Origin: Caldilineaceae bacterium SB0664_bin_27
GTDB lineage: Bacteria > Chloroflexota > Anaerolineae > Caldilineales > Caldilineaceae
NCBI GenBank assembly: GCA_009838625.1
Contig: VXRG01000131.1
Location: forward strand, 1-64,000
Direction of reading: 5' to 3'
DNA length: 64,000 nucleotides
Shown here: piece by piece, positions 26,301 to 34,843 of the stretch
Position numbering within the stretch: the first letter of the stretch is position 1
How the letters are laid out: the number at the start of each line of letters is the position of its first letter
The notes under the pieces: generated by a model
What the model saw: only the letters and a program-made list of their open reading frames with translations
What the model was told of the DNA's origin: nothing
Database searches by the model: none
Position numbers and translations under genes: made by a program

Positions 26301-27449
26301 ATGACAACCGATGTAACAACCGGTGTTTCAAGCGGAGTCGGGATGCGGGAGGCCGGGATCACGGCCGAAGAGCGCTACTTCCTGGCCTCGCAGTGGCAAT
26401 TGATGTGGCGCAAGTTCAAAAGACATCGTTTGGCCGTAGTCTCTGTTTCCCTGCTGAGCATTCTCTATGTCCTGGCGATCACATATCAGTTCTGGGTCCC
26501 CTACGGCCGGTTGACGAAACATGAGGATTACTTAAGCGCCTCTCCCTCTCGCATTCATCTCTTCGACAGTGAAGGTCGATTCCGAGGTCCATTCGTATAT
26601 AAGCTGGACGGAGAAATCGACTTTGATACCTTCACCCGCGTCTATACGGAAGACACCTCACAGATCTACCGCATTCGCTTTTTCCAAAAGGGAGAATCCT
26701 ATCGGTTCTGGGGTCTCTTTCCAATGGACATCCACTTCTTTCTTCCGGAGGAAGGAGGCGTGATCTTTCTGTTCGGCACCGATTCGCTGGGCCGCGATCT
26801 CTTTTCGCGGACGCTGGCGGGCGCCCAGGTCAGCCTTTCCGTTGGACTGGTTGGTGTCATGATCAGCTTTGTACTGGGCTGCCTTCTTGGCGGCATTTCC
26901 GGCTACTTCGGCGGGGCGACCGACATGCTGATCCAGCGCATTATCGAGTTCGTAATCATCGTGCCCACGATACCGCTGTGGATGGCGCTGAGCGCGGCCG
27001 TGCCTGCGGGATGGTCGCCGGTCAAAATCTACTTCTCCATCACCATCATTCTTTCCATTATCGGATGGGCCGGGTTGGCCCGGGTCGTACGCGGCAAACT
27101 GCTCGAGATGCGCGAGTCGGACTTCGTGATCGCGGCCAAAGTCGCCGGTTCCACCGATATGCAGATCATCGTTGAGCATCTGTTGCCGGGGTTTATGAGC
27201 TATCTCATCGTCCATCTCACACTGGCCATTCCGAACATGATCCTGGGAGAAACGGCGCTCAGCTTCCTGGGGCTGGGCATTCGTGCACCGGCGGTCAGTT
27301 GGGGCACCCTGTTAAAAGATGCTCAGAATGTCCGCAGCGTGGCCGTGCAGCCGTGGATGCTTATCCCCGGTCTGCTTGTGATTATTACAGTGCTTTTGTT
27401 CAACTTTATCGGCGATGGGCTGCGTGACGCGGCCGACCCCTACAAGTAA
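26301..27449 (+). CDS. Peptide-type ABC transporter permease (DppC type)
   Basis: A 382-residue inner-membrane permease. AAGGAAAG before ATG 26301 supports this start; a TTG six codons earlier is less likely. After the first helix (about residues 45-65) comes a large extracytoplasmic insertion of roughly 95 residues ending in FGTDSLGRDLFSR, a hallmark of this subfamily. The remaining helices and the EAA loop (AAKVAGSTDMQIIVEHLLP) follow. It pairs with the upstream DppB-type subunit as the translocation channel. Confidence 0.93.
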   Translation: MTTDVTTGVSSGVGMREAGITAEERYFLASQWQLMWRKFKRHRLAVVSVSLLSILYVLAITYQFWVPYGRLTKHEDYLSASPSRIHLFDSEGRFRGPFVYKLDGEIDFDTFTRVYTEDTSQIYRIRFFQKGESYRFWGLFPMDIHFFLPEEGGVIFLFGTDSLGRDLFSRTLAGAQVSLSVGLVGVMISFVLGCLLGGISGYFGGATDMLIQRIIEFVIIVPTIPLWMALSAAVPAGWSPVKIYFSITIILSIIGWAGLARVVRGKLLEMRESDFVIAAKVAGSTDMQIIVEHLLPGFMSYLIVHLTLAIPNMILGETALSFLGLGIRAPAVSWGTLLKDAQNVRSVAVQPWMLIPGLLVIITVLLFNFIGDGLRDAADPYK

Positions 27450-27454
27450 CGGCA

Positions 27455-28447
27455 ATGGAACAGCAAGAGCCAGTCCTGGAACTCAGAGATCTGCACACCT
27501 ACTTCCCCCTGGAAGAGGGGTTGCTGAAGGCGGTGAACGGTGTATCTCTCACCATTCATAAGAACCGCACACTCGGTGTGGTGGGCGAATCGGGCTGCGG
27601 CAAGAGCGTTACCGCCCAGTCGATCCTGCGCATCGTGCCTGAGTTTGCGCAAATGACCGGGGAGATTCTGCTGCACCAGAACGGCCATATCACCGATCTG
27701 GCTGCCCTCGCCCCGTCCGGGAAAGAGATCCGCGATATTCGCGGCCGCGATATCTCGATGATCTTTCAGGAGCCGATGACAGCTTTCTCACCTGTGCATA
27801 CGGTCGGCGATCAGATCATGGAGGCCATTCTGGTTCACGAAGACACGGCCCGGGAGGAGGCGCGAAGCCGGGCCGTTGAACTCCTCAGCCTGGTCGGCAT
27901 TCCCATGCCCGATGAACGTGTAGACGCCTATCCGCATCAGCTATCGGGGGGGATGCGTCAACGCGCGATGATCGCCATGGCGCTGGCGCTCAAGCCCAAG
28001 CTCCTCATCGCAGATGAGCCGACGACAGCGCTGGACGTGACCATTCAGGCCCAGATTCTACGTCTAATGAAGACGCTTCAGGCCGAGATGGGCATGTCGA
28101 TCATGTTCATTACCCATGATCTGGGTGTGATTGCGAATATGGCCGATGAAGTCGCCGTGATGTACCTGGGACGGGTGGTCGAATTCGGCAGTGTCAGGCA
28201 GATTTTCCGCTCGCCCCAACATCCCTATACCCAAGCCCTGTTGCGCTCGATCCCCAGGACAGGGCACAGGGCGCGGGTCCGTCTGGACACGATCGAGGGC
28301 ATTGTCCCCGTCCCCCTCGATCCGCCTGATATCTGTCCATTTTCCGATCGTTGCACGCAGTTCATCCCCGGCCGCTGTGACGAGAAGGTGCCCGATTTTC
28401 TGGAAACAGAGTCGGGGCATTCGGTACGTTGTATTCTCTATGAATGA
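27455..28447 (+). CDS. Peptide-type ABC transporter ATPase (DppD type)
   Basis: A 330-residue ABC ATPase. Walker A is GESGCGKS near residue 45, the signature LSGGMRQR, and Walker [13 protein letters not shown]. The oligopeptide-transporter C-terminal extension carries the Cys cluster [15 protein letters not shown], which in some relatives binds an iron-sulfur cluster. It starts five bases after the permease and overlaps the next ATPase by four bases (ATGA). With 28444-29484 it forms the heterodimeric motor of the importer. Confidence 0.94.
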   Translation: MEQQEPVLELRDLHTYFPLEEGLLKAVNGVSLTIHKNRTLGVVGESGCGKSVTAQSILRIVPEFAQMTGEILLHQNGHITDLAALAPSGKEIRDIRGRDISMIFQEPMTAFSPVHTVGDQIMEAILVHEDTAREEARSRAVELLSLVGIPMPDERVDAYPHQLSGGMRQRAMIAMALALKPKLLIADEPTTALDVTIQAQILRLMKTLQAEMGMSIMFITHDLGVIANMADEVAVMYLGRVVEFGSVRQIFRSPQHPYTQALLRSIPRTGHRARVRLDTIEGIVPVPLDPPDICPFSDRCTQFIPGRCDEKVPDFLETESGHSVRCILYE

Positions 28448-29484
28448 CAGCTATGGAATCGAACAACCTGCTCGAAGTACATAACCTCAAAAAGTATTTC
28501 CCCATCGAAAAGGGCCTGCTGCGCCGGGTGGTTGGGCAGGTGCGCGCCGTCGATGACGTGAGCCTGAGCATCGCCCCCGGGCAGACCCTGGGGCTGGTCG
28601 GCGAGTCGGGGTGCGGCAAAACGACGCTGGGCCGCTGCGTTATCCGCGCGATTGAACCGACGGAAGGACAGGTGCTGTTGCGTGTCGACGACCGCCAGGC
28701 CGATATAACCGGTCTCGATGCCAAGGAGCTGCGCGCCACCCGCCGTCATATGCAGATGGTCTTTCAGGACCCCTATGCGAGCCTCGATCCCCGCAAGACC
28801 ATTCTGGACATCGTCGGCGAGCCCCTGCGCGTAAACAAGCTGGCCAGGGGCGAGGATCTGGAACAGCGCGTGCGTCAACTGGTCGATCTGGTCGGCCTGG
28901 ACGTCAAGTACCTGAAACGCTATCCCCACGCCTTCAGCGGCGGTCAGCGCCAGCGCATCGGCATCGCCCGCGCCTTGAGCCTGCATCCCAGCCTGATCGT
29001 CTGTGACGAGCCCGTTTCCGCCCTCGACGTTTCGGTCCAGGCCCAGATTCTCAATCTGCTGCAGGACCTGCAGACGGAGTTCAGTCTCACCTATCTGTTC
29101 ATCGCCCACGATCTCAGTGTCATTCAGCATATCTCCGACCAGGTAGCCGTCATGTATGTCGGCAAGATCGTGGAGCAGGCGCAGACGGAGGAGCTCTTCC
29201 TGAACCCCAAGCACCCCTATACGGAAGCGCTCCTGTCCGCAATCCCGCAACCTGATCCGGACTCCCTGCTGGATGAAATCACGCTTGAGGGTGAAGTGCC
29301 CAGTCCGGCCAACCCACCTCCCGGCTGCTACTTTCATCCCCGTTGCCAGTACGCACAGCAGATCTGTCAGGAGGAAATACCACCTCTCCTGGAAGTCAGC
29401 CCCGACCATTACGCCGCCTGCCATTTCGCCCAGGAGTTGACGCTGCACGGTGTGGGAGACCTGGAAGAGGATAGCCGGTTGTGA
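28444..29484 (+). CDS. Peptide-type ABC transporter ATPase (DppF type)
   Basis: A 346-residue ABC ATPase. Walker A is GESGCGKTT, the signature FSGGQRQR, and Walker [13 protein letters not shown]. The C-terminal oligopeptide-transporter domain has [14 protein letters not shown]. It is the last gene of the importer run that starts at 22302. The second motor subunit usually couples to the DppC-type permease. No further importer genes follow; the next gene is an unrelated small membrane protein. Confidence 0.94.
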   Translation: MTAMESNNLLEVHNLKKYFPIEKGLLRRVVGQVRAVDDVSLSIAPGQTLGLVGESGCGKTTLGRCVIRAIEPTEGQVLLRVDDRQADITGLDAKELRATRRHMQMVFQDPYASLDPRKTILDIVGEPLRVNKLARGEDLEQRVRQLVDLVGLDVKYLKRYPHAFSGGQRQRIGIARALSLHPSLIVCDEPVSALDVSVQAQILNLLQDLQTEFSLTYLFIAHDLSVIQHISDQVAVMYVGKIVEQAQTEELFLNPKHPYTEALLSAIPQPDPDSLLDEITLEGEVPSPANPPPGCYFHPRCQYAQQICQEEIPPLLEVSPDHYAACHFAQELTLHGVGDLEEDSRL

Positions 29485-29582
29485 ATCCTCCTGTTGGTTC
29501 CAACTTCTGCGCAGGTGTCGAGACAGGCGCACAGGCGATGGGAGAGCGGCTGTGGCGCTGATCCGGGAAGTGGGGTGAAGGT

Positions 29583-30008
29583 ATGGACGCGCTTCTCTTC
29601 TGGACAGCGCTGTGGCTTGCCGGTGTGGGGCTGTTTGTGTACCTGACAATCACGTTGGTGCGCCGGTTGGTAATTCGTTTCAGCCAGGGAGTCGAGGCCA
29701 ACGTCCGCGCCGCAGAGTCGATTGTCAACGATGAGCGCGTTCCCGAAGACTGGGCAGCACCCTACCGCCAACAGATCGAGACCCTTAGGCGGACCGTTGG
29801 TTCCGAAGCCGAGATCGAACGCGCTGGCCGCCGCGGGCATAAAGACTGCTTGCGTCAATTGGACCGGCTTGTGCAGTACTTTGAGAAAAGCAACCTGGTA
29901 GATAGCACGGAATCACGGCATGTCCTCCTGACAGGGCTTCAACGCCAGCGCGAACGCTGGGTCGCCGGCGGATGGCAGTACGTGATCGAGCAAGAAGACG
30001 ATCGCTGA
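29583..30008 (+). CDS. Small single-pass membrane protein
   Basis: A 141-residue protein of unrecognised family. Residues 4-25 form one transmembrane helix. The rest is charged and mostly helical, with Arg/Glu-rich stretches suggesting a cytoplasmic coiled region. The start ATG follows GGGTGAAGGT. It is 98 bases after the importer and lies right at the left border of the AT-richer island. No catalytic motif is visible, so its role is unknown. Confidence 0.65.
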   Translation: MDALLFWTALWLAGVGLFVYLTITLVRRLVIRFSQGVEANVRAAESIVNDERVPEDWAAPYRQQIETLRRTVGSEAEIERAGRRGHKDCLRQLDRLVQYFEKSNLVDSTESRHVLLTGLQRQRERWVAGGWQYVIEQEDDR

Positions 30009-30241
30009 AAAGGTGTTAGTGGATAAGCAGCTAGAAGCGGCTTCAAAAAAGCGGGAATCGACCAAGTGTCCAGCATACCAATTCCCACTCAGGTTTGTCC
30101 TGGACGGGCATGGAGGAATTTCTTGGTAAGACTTCAGTGCTCTTCGTGAACAGACGCCGTTATTTGTATCATTTGGTTCGTGTTAACCCTGTCTTGTCCC
30201 CTTATTGAACAGCCTCTAAGGTCTCATTGTTGGGAGCAGCT
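30009..30241. other. Island left border, no gene
   Basis: Composition shifts to lower GC here. The GAACAGCCTCT stretch near 30208-30218 resembles the terminal repeats of several IS families, but no transposase is near. No coding frame stands out. Confidence 0.4.
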
Positions 30242-30421
30242 TTAAGGGGTCCTGTCAATCGCTTGCGAAATGTTTCGGGCAGCGACGTATCTTGTTAGAC
30301 CTGAGCGCTCGTTGAGCAATCGATTCATGTCATCTCCACACCAGCCGGGCACCTGAATCATATTGAGCAGGAATTGTATTTCCCGTGCGTCGTCGGGTGT
30401 TTCTGATTCTTTGAGCGGTAT
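30242..30421 (-). CDS. Possible small protein directly downstream of the nuclease
   Basis: The minus strand has an open frame of 59 codons beginning right after the nuclease stop, in the -1 frame, with protein-like composition (it includes QVPGWCGDDMNRLL and ends ISQAIDRTP). There is no standard start codon at its beginning: the first in-frame codon is ATA and the first ATG is 20 codons in. It may be a separate gene with an unusual or internal start, or the former C-terminus of the nuclease displaced by a frameshift. Low confidence. Confidence 0.35.
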   Translation of the reverse strand: MPLKESETPDDAREIQFLLNMIQVPGWCGDDMNRLLNERSGLTRYVAARNISQAIDRTP

Positions 30422-30423
30422 CC

Positions 30424-31296
30424 TTAAGGAGAACCGAATATACGAATTGCTCCATCGGGAGAAATAGCGAATTTCTTGTTTTCGAAAATCGCATGCATCA
30501 CCAGAGAAACGTAGTCTTCACCATATATTTGGATCTTATTTGTAGTCGTATAGTACCTGACTTTGAATCGTAATTCCCTGATTCTTGCTCTCGCGTCGAT
30601 TGTTGGGAAAGACAAAGTGGTTTCTACCGGAAATCTCACGGCGTATGACTTGCCTTCTTCTTCTAGCGAAGACAATTCAACCCATTGGAAGCCTAACGCG
30701 TCTGTGTAGTCGATTCCGGCTCCTGATGTGCTTGGGATACTATTGATCAGTTTGTGGAGTGAAATTGATCTGCTATGAGCGGTGTGAAAGAGTATTTCAG
30801 AAGACAAGGCTTGAACTGGGACTAACTTTCCTTTGTCTTCAAGGCCTTCTTGTATGAACTCAAAGTCGTAAAACTCAGGTATTTCGAAGCGAAGATCTAT
30901 GTGGACATCCTTTATTAGTCCTTCCCAATCAGCATCTAAGGGATTCCTCAATTCGACTAGGCTAATGTTCTTAGACCTTGCCAAGCCCTCTGCATCTGGA
31001 GTAAAGCCCGATTGTGATACAATCACTCCCTTTTCGATCTGAGTATCGTCAAGAATAACCGAAAGTTTAGCGATTGGATCTTTGTCGACTTTCTTTTCCC
31101 AATGCTTACATTCGATTGCAGTCCTATACTCGTGAACACCATCACTATGGGAGGTGAGGACATCAATCTGATGAAACACGCCGGACTTCCCCTGGACTTT
31201 GCAAGCCGATCCCCAGCAGAGAATTCTAATGTTGGCGAATTCTCCTAATTTCTCATATATGTCCTTAACACGCTCCTCATATGACTGCCAGTTCAT
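30424..31296 (-). CDS. Mrr-type restriction endonuclease
   Basis: A 290-residue protein with an N-terminal PD-(D/E)xK nuclease domain of the Mrr class. Asp45 (in HQIDVL) and Glu62/Lys64 (in IECKHWEKKV) form the catalytic motif, followed by GVIVSQSGFTPDAEGLA, a strand-helix typical of Mrr nucleases. The C-terminal 150 residues are beta-rich and of unknown family. GAGGAG seven bases upstream supports ATG 31296 over TTG 31311. The start overlaps the end of the IS-interrupted small gene by about 20 bases, implying translational coupling. No methyltransferase lies nearby, so a methyl-directed or stand-alone defence nuclease is more likely than a classical R-M enzyme. Confidence 0.85.
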   Translation of the reverse strand: MNWQSYEERVKDIYEKLGEFANIRILCWGSACKVQGKSGVFHQIDVLTSHSDGVHEYRTAIECKHWEKKVDKDPIAKLSVILDDTQIEKGVIVSQSGFTPDAEGLARSKNISLVELRNPLDADWEGLIKDVHIDLRFEIPEFYDFEFIQEGLEDKGKLVPVQALSSEILFHTAHSRSISLHKLINSIPSTSGAGIDYTDALGFQWVELSSLEEEGKSYAVRFPVETTLSFPTIDARARIRELRFKVRYYTTTNKIQIYGEDYVSLVMHAIFENKKFAISPDGAIRIFGSP

Positions 31297-31401
31297 CTCT
31301 GCACTCCTCAATATTCAGCAAAACATGGGGCAATAGTAGAGTCGATGATTTCAAGCCAGAATTTTCCGCATTATCAAGAATCTTGTACACGTTGAAGTAA
31401 A

Positions 31402-32232
31402 CTAGGGCTCGTTGACATTTGATGAATTCTGACACTTTGGCGACAATAGCAGAATGTCTACAACTAAGATTTCCGACTATCAGTGGTAGAAACTTTACGC
31501 GTTTCTGCAAGGACATCCTCGTGCCTACGCAGGGCGAGAGCAAGAGTGTCGCCGTTTCGTTGAGGCAGTTCACTGGATTCTGCGCACCGGCGCCCAGTGG
31601 CGTGCACTGCCAGACAGGTATGGCAAGTGGAACAGCGTCTTCAAACGCTTCGGACGCTGGGACGAGAACGGTGTATGGGCCGACATGTTCAAACAGTTCG
31701 CCCAGGACCCAGACATGGCAGCAGTGATGCCCGATAGTACAGTTGTGCGCGCCCATATGAGCGCAGCGGGCGGGTCAAAAAAGGGGGCCCTCAGCAAGAA
31801 CAGTGCCTAGGTCGGAGCCGGGGCGGATTCAGCAGCAAGATCCATCTCCTCGTCGATGCCCTGGGCTTTCCCCTCGTGTTCATTTTGACCGGGGGTGAGC
31901 GCCATGACATGACCCAATCTGAAGTGTTGCTCACCCCTTTCGATTTTGATGCTGTTATTGCCGGCAAAGGCTACGAATCTGGCCCGTTGCGAGTGTTGCT
32001 CGCAGCCCAACAGTTAGAGGTGATCATCCCTTCCCGCAGCTATCGCAAGCAACCACGGGACTATGACCGCATCCGCTTCCGAGAACGCAACATCGTCGAC
32101 CGATTCATCAACAAACTCAAGTGGTGTCGACGCATTTCCACTCGCTATGAAAAACTCGCACGACGTTTCATCGCTTTCTTGCACTTTGCTTCTACACTGA
32201 TTTGGCTTCAACGAAATGTCAACGGGACCTAG
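31402..32232 (+). mobile_element. IS5-family insertion sequence, decayed
   Basis: The element is about 830 bp. Its ends match as inverted repeats, CTAGGGCTCGTTGACATTT on the left and CTAGGTCCCGTTGACATTT on the right (17 of 19). The outermost CTAG is palindromic and fits the YTAR-type target duplication of the IS5 group. It carries a two-frame transposase region and lies on the strand opposite to the surrounding island genes. Confidence 0.85.
31453..32232 (+). pseudogene. IS5-family transposase with inactivating changes
   Basis: The reading is IS5/IS427-like: HPRAYAGREQECRRF, GAQWRALPDRYGKWNSVFKRF and GGFSSKIHLLVDALG. The two frames join at AAAAAAG (31777-31783), a classical -1 slippery heptamer in the correct phase, so programmed frameshifting once made the full protein. 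Three lesions are visible. A TAG stop lies at about codon 12. The second catalytic Asp of the IADKGYD motif is Gly (IAGKGYES, 31963-31965). The catalytic Glu of RERxxVE is Asp (32098-32100). The first Asp (MPDSTVVRAH) is kept. The copy cannot be active. Confidence 0.85.
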
Positions 32233-32264
32233 ATACTTTGGGAAATCCGCCACCCACTTCTTAG

Positions 32265-32390
32265 TCACCTATCTATCTTGTCGATATGTCGTTTGATCTG
32301 CCGAAAATCTGGGGAGGCACTGACGTACAGCCTGATATGAATGCGATCTTTTGGCGTGACTTCGAGTCCTTTCATCAGTTTAGAGGTCAT
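32265..32390 (-). CDS. Possible small upstream-coupled protein
   Basis: A minus-strand frame of 41 codons from ATG 32390 ends with TGA overlapping the GTG of the interrupted gene, a coupled arrangement. Its end (RLYVSASPDFRQIKRHIDKID) looks protein-like. No good ribosome site precedes the ATG. An overlapping plus-strand frame (32286-32480, 64 codons) is equally open in mirrored codons, so either or neither may be real. Confidence 0.3.
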   Translation of the reverse strand: MTSKLMKGLEVTPKDRIHIRLYVSASPDFRQIKRHIDKIDR

Positions 32391-32787
32391 GGAATTGTGA
32401 TTAGTGACAGACTCAATCAGGAAGGTCTGCAAAATAGTATATCCAATCCAAGTGAAATAGATGGACTTCGAAGATGGTAGAGGGCACCTTCTTCGAAGAG
32501 TGGCTAGGCACTCTGTGAGCCTACCGAGGTGCTCGGCTCAAATATTGTGGCGCTTCAGGGCGGAGAATCAAAGAAGCATCAAGCGGCGCAATGCTGAGGC
32601 GTGCTCCCAGTGAAGGTCCTGCGCAGCCAGTAAGAACTGAAACTCTTCTGAGTGGCCAGGGGAACTCAGACTACGGTTGCCTATGCAGGCCGCGACAAAT
32701 ACGCTTCCCGATCCCATGATAGCCTAAACCGAAGACCGTCACAGCCTCAGAAATGTGGGTGTGCCTGAGTAGCGAGTATACATCCGC
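32391..32787. other. 397-base gap in the island
   Basis: No supported gene. The minus-strand frames are interrupted by stops (for example at 32538). No clear terminator follows the KTSC gene. Confidence 0.5.
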
Positions 32788-33000
32788 TTAACCAACTCGC
32801 GAATACGGATATGCATTCTTGATGTACTGATTGAGGAATTGTCCTTTGGACGACGCCTGCATTATTCGCTGATACAAGAATTCTGGGACGCCATAATATT
32901 GGTATACCCAGCCACTTAAGAATTCGACTTCAAGGGTCTGTGTAGCAATGTCATAACCTATACCCCCTATGTTTGAGGATGCTACTTGATGTCTGTCCAT
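32788..33000 (-). CDS. KTSC-domain small protein
   Basis: A 70-residue protein consisting of one KTSC domain, named for a C-terminal domain of some lysyl-tRNA synthetases and of unknown function, with RNA binding suggested for the family. The opening VASSNIGGIGYD, the strand LEVEFLSG and the family's central YxY (VYQYYGVP) are present, followed by the helix QRIMQASSKGQFLNQYIK. The start is firm: AAGGAG at 33007-33012 overlaps the HerA stop and sits six bases before ATG 33000. It is the third gene of the SIR2-HerA operon, 10 bases after the ATPase. A part in the defence system is inferred from this spacing. Confidence 0.85.
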   Translation of the reverse strand: MDRHQVASSNIGGIGYDIATQTLEVEFLSGWVYQYYGVPEFLYQRIMQASSKGQFLNQYIKNAYPYSRVG

Positions 33001-33010
33001 CTGCCTCTCC

Positions 33011-34843
33011 TTACTCAGCAACAGAGTCGTCTTCCACAGGGACCCGTTGGATTCGCAGGTCCTTTGCCACCGCAAGCGGACTCTGGGCCCGCCATGATGC
33101 CACGACTCGCTCATACCCCTCCTCTCGTTTCGCCATGCCCCAAGTGGAACTGACATCCGGATCTTCGCTTCTTGGCCTATGTTCCTTAGCAGGGAAGGTG
33201 ACCCGGCAGCGCATTGGCAGTTTCGCTGCCTCGCCAGTGACGATCGCCTCTCCGGTACGGAGGACAGGCAGGACATCGAGAAGGCCTACAAGGCCGTCCG
33301 GCAATGTTCCTTGGACACGTGCGCGGTCAGATGGGTTCGCCAGGCGAAGTGCAAAGAACGTTCCACATTGTGATAGTATGGTCTCATTCACTTCAGAAGG
33401 TCTTTGGCTGACCACCATGGCTCCCACTCCATACTTCCTGCCTTCCTTGACAATTCTCTGAACTACCTCAGTTGCCGTCCCGTCCAAACCATCTGATAGG
33501 TAGCGATGTGCCTCTTCCATCACGATCAGCAAAGGGCGTTTGCTTCCACCCTCCGTTTTTTCTCGGCTCCAAAACAGTGCTTCATACACTATCTTGAGGA
33601 TCGAACCAACCAGACGTTCAAGCACGATACTGGGTATCCCGGACAGGTCAAGAATGGTGATGGGTTTCCTGCCACCTAACCAGCCAGCCAATAAATCATC
33701 CAAGTCTCTCGTTGGTTTTCCACAAAGATCGGGTTCCCAAGGGCCGGGGCGCAACAGGAAATTATAGCGACGATCAAGCAGTCGAGAACGTAGCAGGTTC
33801 AAAGGACGCTGTATTCCGACGGCCCGTGGATTCAGAAACGGGCCTGCAGCACCCATTGCATGAGGCTTATACGTCGGTGGAGTAAGAGTATCAGCGTCGC
33901 CAATTTGTTGTAAAGTCGGTTCATCACGGTCAACACCTTCGAATGTTACGAGTTCGAAGTCAATAAGGTCATACCAAAGTCTTTTAAGGCTGAAGGGCAA
34001 GGGAGTGTCGACAGTTATTGATTCGGAGTCAACCCCCGGAAACGTTTGCGAACCGTGAGACGTTAACTTAAGCTGATAAATCTTGTCGGTAAATGCCGTT
34101 TCACTGTTGCCCTCCAAGCCACCAGTCAGAAAATCAAGTAGATCGTCGCTATCCAGCGCCCAAAAGGGAATGAACAAGCGTTCTTCGCCGTATTGTGGCT
34201 CAACACTGAATACTTGGGCGACGTCTGCCAGAGGCATCGAGTACTCGCCATGTAAGTCAAGGAGCAAGATCCGAGCGTTAGGGTATCCTTCAGAATCAGG
34301 GCCAGAGGTCGTTATAGATCTCAAGAGGCTTGCGATAGTTGTGGACTTCCCAGATCCTGTAGATCCAAGAACGGCTGAATGCCTTGTCACCAATTCGTTG
34401 ATGGCGACATTAGCTGTGATACTTTCAGCGCTCGCGAGAGTCCCGATCACGATGTGCCCTTGCCCGCGTATCTCGTAGAGTTTACGCAGATGCTCCTCAA
34501 CCGCTAGGTGGACTGAGTCTCCAATGTTTGGATATTGACTGACCCCTCGCTCGAATGTTCCTCCAATGACCTCGCCCACAAGCTCGACCTTCATCCAGCG
34601 ACCTGTGTCTTCTACCGGTTCCAAGTTTTCAGGCACAGCGTTTGCACCGACCTCGGAAACAACCCCAAACAAGTCTTGGTAGCCTTGTGGGACTCTGACA
34701 AAACTGCCGACTTGCCCAACTTTGTAAGTCTGGCCTTTGAAAACGGACAAACCAGACGCGATTGACTCAGCGAGGCGAACGCTAAGTGCCGCTCCGGAAA
34801 CTGCTGCGATCATTCCAAGATAAGTGGGATCCCGGGTTAGCAA
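33011..34843 (-). CDS. HerA-type ATPase of a SIR2-HerA defence pair
   Basis: A 610-residue hexameric HerA/FtsK-like ATPase. An N-terminal HAS-barrel-like region (about 40-100) is followed by Walker A GSTGSGKST at 160-168, Walker B LLIVMEEAH near 445, and the RIVKEGRKYG and VVSQRPSEV segments typical of HerA. The start is TTG 34843: GGAGG (34849-34853) inside the end of the SIR2 gene is five bases away, and the TTG directly follows the SIR2 stop. In characterised SIR2-HerA systems the ATPase assembles with the SIR2 protein and controls NAD depletion during phage infection. Confidence 0.92.
   Translation of the reverse strand: MLTRDPTYLGMIAAVSGAALSVRLAESIASGLSVFKGQTYKVGQVGSFVRVPQGYQDLFGVVSEVGANAVPENLEPVEDTGRWMKVELVGEVIGGTFERGVSQYPNIGDSVHLAVEEHLRKLYEIRGQGHIVIGTLASAESITANVAINELVTRHSAVLGSTGSGKSTTIASLLRSITTSGPDSEGYPNARILLLDLHGEYSMPLADVAQVFSVEPQYGEERLFIPFWALDSDDLLDFLTGGLEGNSETAFTDKIYQLKLTSHGSQTFPGVDSESITVDTPLPFSLKRLWYDLIDFELVTFEGVDRDEPTLQQIGDADTLTPPTYKPHAMGAAGPFLNPRAVGIQRPLNLLRSRLLDRRYNFLLRPGPWEPDLCGKPTRDLDDLLAGWLGGRKPITILDLSGIPSIVLERLVGSILKIVYEALFWSREKTEGGSKRPLLIVMEEAHRYLSDGLDGTATEVVQRIVKEGRKYGVGAMVVSQRPSEVNETILSQCGTFFALRLANPSDRARVQGTLPDGLVGLLDVLPVLRTGEAIVTGEAAKLPMRCRVTFPAKEHRPRSEDPDVSSTWGMAKREEGYERVVASWRAQSPLAVAKDLRIQRVPVEDDSVAE

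Larger units (their letters stand above)
31277..32268 (-). pseudogene. Small gene split by the IS5-family insertion
   Basis: Removing the IS and one CTAG copy joins the minus-strand frame from GTG 32268 (first residues MTKKWVADFPKYL) to VYFNVYKILDNAENSG and on to the stop at 31277, giving 54 residues. Its GTG overlaps the stop of an upstream small frame (GTGA), and its own end overlaps the nuclease ATG. These overlaps indicate an operon of coupled genes before the insertion. No family is recognised. The upstream frame 32265-32390 could be the same protein joined by a frameshift. Confidence 0.6.

Noticed and set aside
30424..31296. Classical restriction-modification system
   Set aside because: The Mrr-type nuclease has no methyltransferase or specificity subunit nearby, so this label is not supported.
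32286..32480. 64-codon plus-strand frame in the island
   Set aside because: It has no ribosome site, and the minus strand is open in the mirrored codons with a coupled stop/start. The direction of any coding cannot be settled, so it is not listed as a gene.
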